NCBI GenBank assembly: GCA_964600225.1
Contig: CAZRIT010000049.1
Location: forward strand, 1-14,720
Source: CAZRIT01 sp964600225
Lineage (GTDB): Bacteria; Bacillota; Clostridia; Christensenellales; CAG-138
DNA length: 14,720 nt
Reading direction: 5' to 3'
Below, one piece after another: positions 14,583 through 14,720 of the stretch; positions within the stretch are counted from its first letter, which is position 1, and each line of letters begins with the position of its first letter. The notes below the pieces were generated by a model. That model saw nothing but the letters and a program-made list of their open reading frames with translations. It made no database searches and had not been told where the DNA came from. The position numbers were made by a program, and so were the translations under genes.

Positions 14583-14679
14583 AATAATCCGCCCCGCCGC
14601 AGCGGACACAAGGAGCAAAACCCCTTGCTGCAACCCGACAAGCCCCGCGGCGATTGAGCGGCCGGTTCAAGGGGTTACG

Positions 14680-14720
14680 GGGGTTCGGGGGGCGTAAGGG
14701 GGAAATCGGAATCCCCCTCG
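14680..14720. repeat. G-rich hairpin repeat, right copy, cut by the window end
   Basis: These 41 bases match bases 1-42 of the window except for one missing C (after GGGGGG). The orientation is the same. The copy stops at the window edge before the outer 3' arm (GCCCCCCG) that the left copy has, so it is incomplete here. Confidence 0.8.

Noticed and set aside
14315..14641. Short proteins on both strands (ending CHSEERSDE, or with LLRMTHHPCHSEP)
   Set aside because: These are known-looking spurious translations of the dispersed intergenic repeat, and they overlap the start of glpK and its promoter.

Overview
This GC-rich (roughly 60% by eye) 14.7 kb window looks like a chromosomal piece of a Gram-positive anaerobe of the Clostridia, probably a gut lineage such as Christensenellales or a relative. 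The signs are strong AGGAGG-type ribosome binding sites, sigma-A-like promoters, a lipobox lipoprotein, a very large secreted papain-family protease with Ig-like domains, a DUF1847 protein, a CofE-like ligase of the type common in Firmicutes, and intergenic repeats of a kind I remember from gut Firmicutes. The taxon is inferred from protein and repeat style, not from a marker gene.

Layout. (1) 1-5730, minus strand: a two-gene surface operon. It encodes a 1467-residue secreted C1 cysteine peptidase (Ig-like domains, a GLUG-like region, the peptidase, a lectin-like segment, a further Ig-like domain and an unnamed C-terminal module). This is followed 16 nt later by a 384-residue lipoprotein made of two diverged copies of one unit. 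Each copy ends in exactly 13 consecutive glycines, the second just before the C-terminal sequence EWTSPVL. (2) 5731-6011: divergent intergenic region with a good promoter for the rightward genes. (3) 6012-9455, plus strand: a MATE-family exporter overlapping a TrkH/KtrB potassium channel subunit, followed by its TrkA/KtrA RCK partner; apparently one transcript joining export and K+ uptake. (4) 9597-10808, plus strand: a CofE-like (F420-0:glutamate ligase superfamily) protein with its own promoter. (5) 10809-11098: a convergent gap packed with six inverted repeats. (6) 11099-14366, minus strand: a tight operon glpK (glycerol kinase), an Ldh_2-family NAD(P)-dependent oxidoreductase and a DUF1847 Cys-rich protein, behind a good TTGACA/TACAGT promoter. 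(7) 14367-14720: the glpK promoter, then non-coding repeat sequence.

The first 42 and last 41 bases of the window are copies of the same G-rich hairpin repeat (one indel), so the segment is bounded by a dispersed repeat, as a contig broken at repeats would be. No rRNA, tRNA, CRISPR array, transposase or phage gene was seen. The most unusual items are the duplicated 13-glycine lipoprotein next to the giant protease, the hairpin cluster between the convergent genes, and the glpK-Ldh_2-DUF1847 gene combination.
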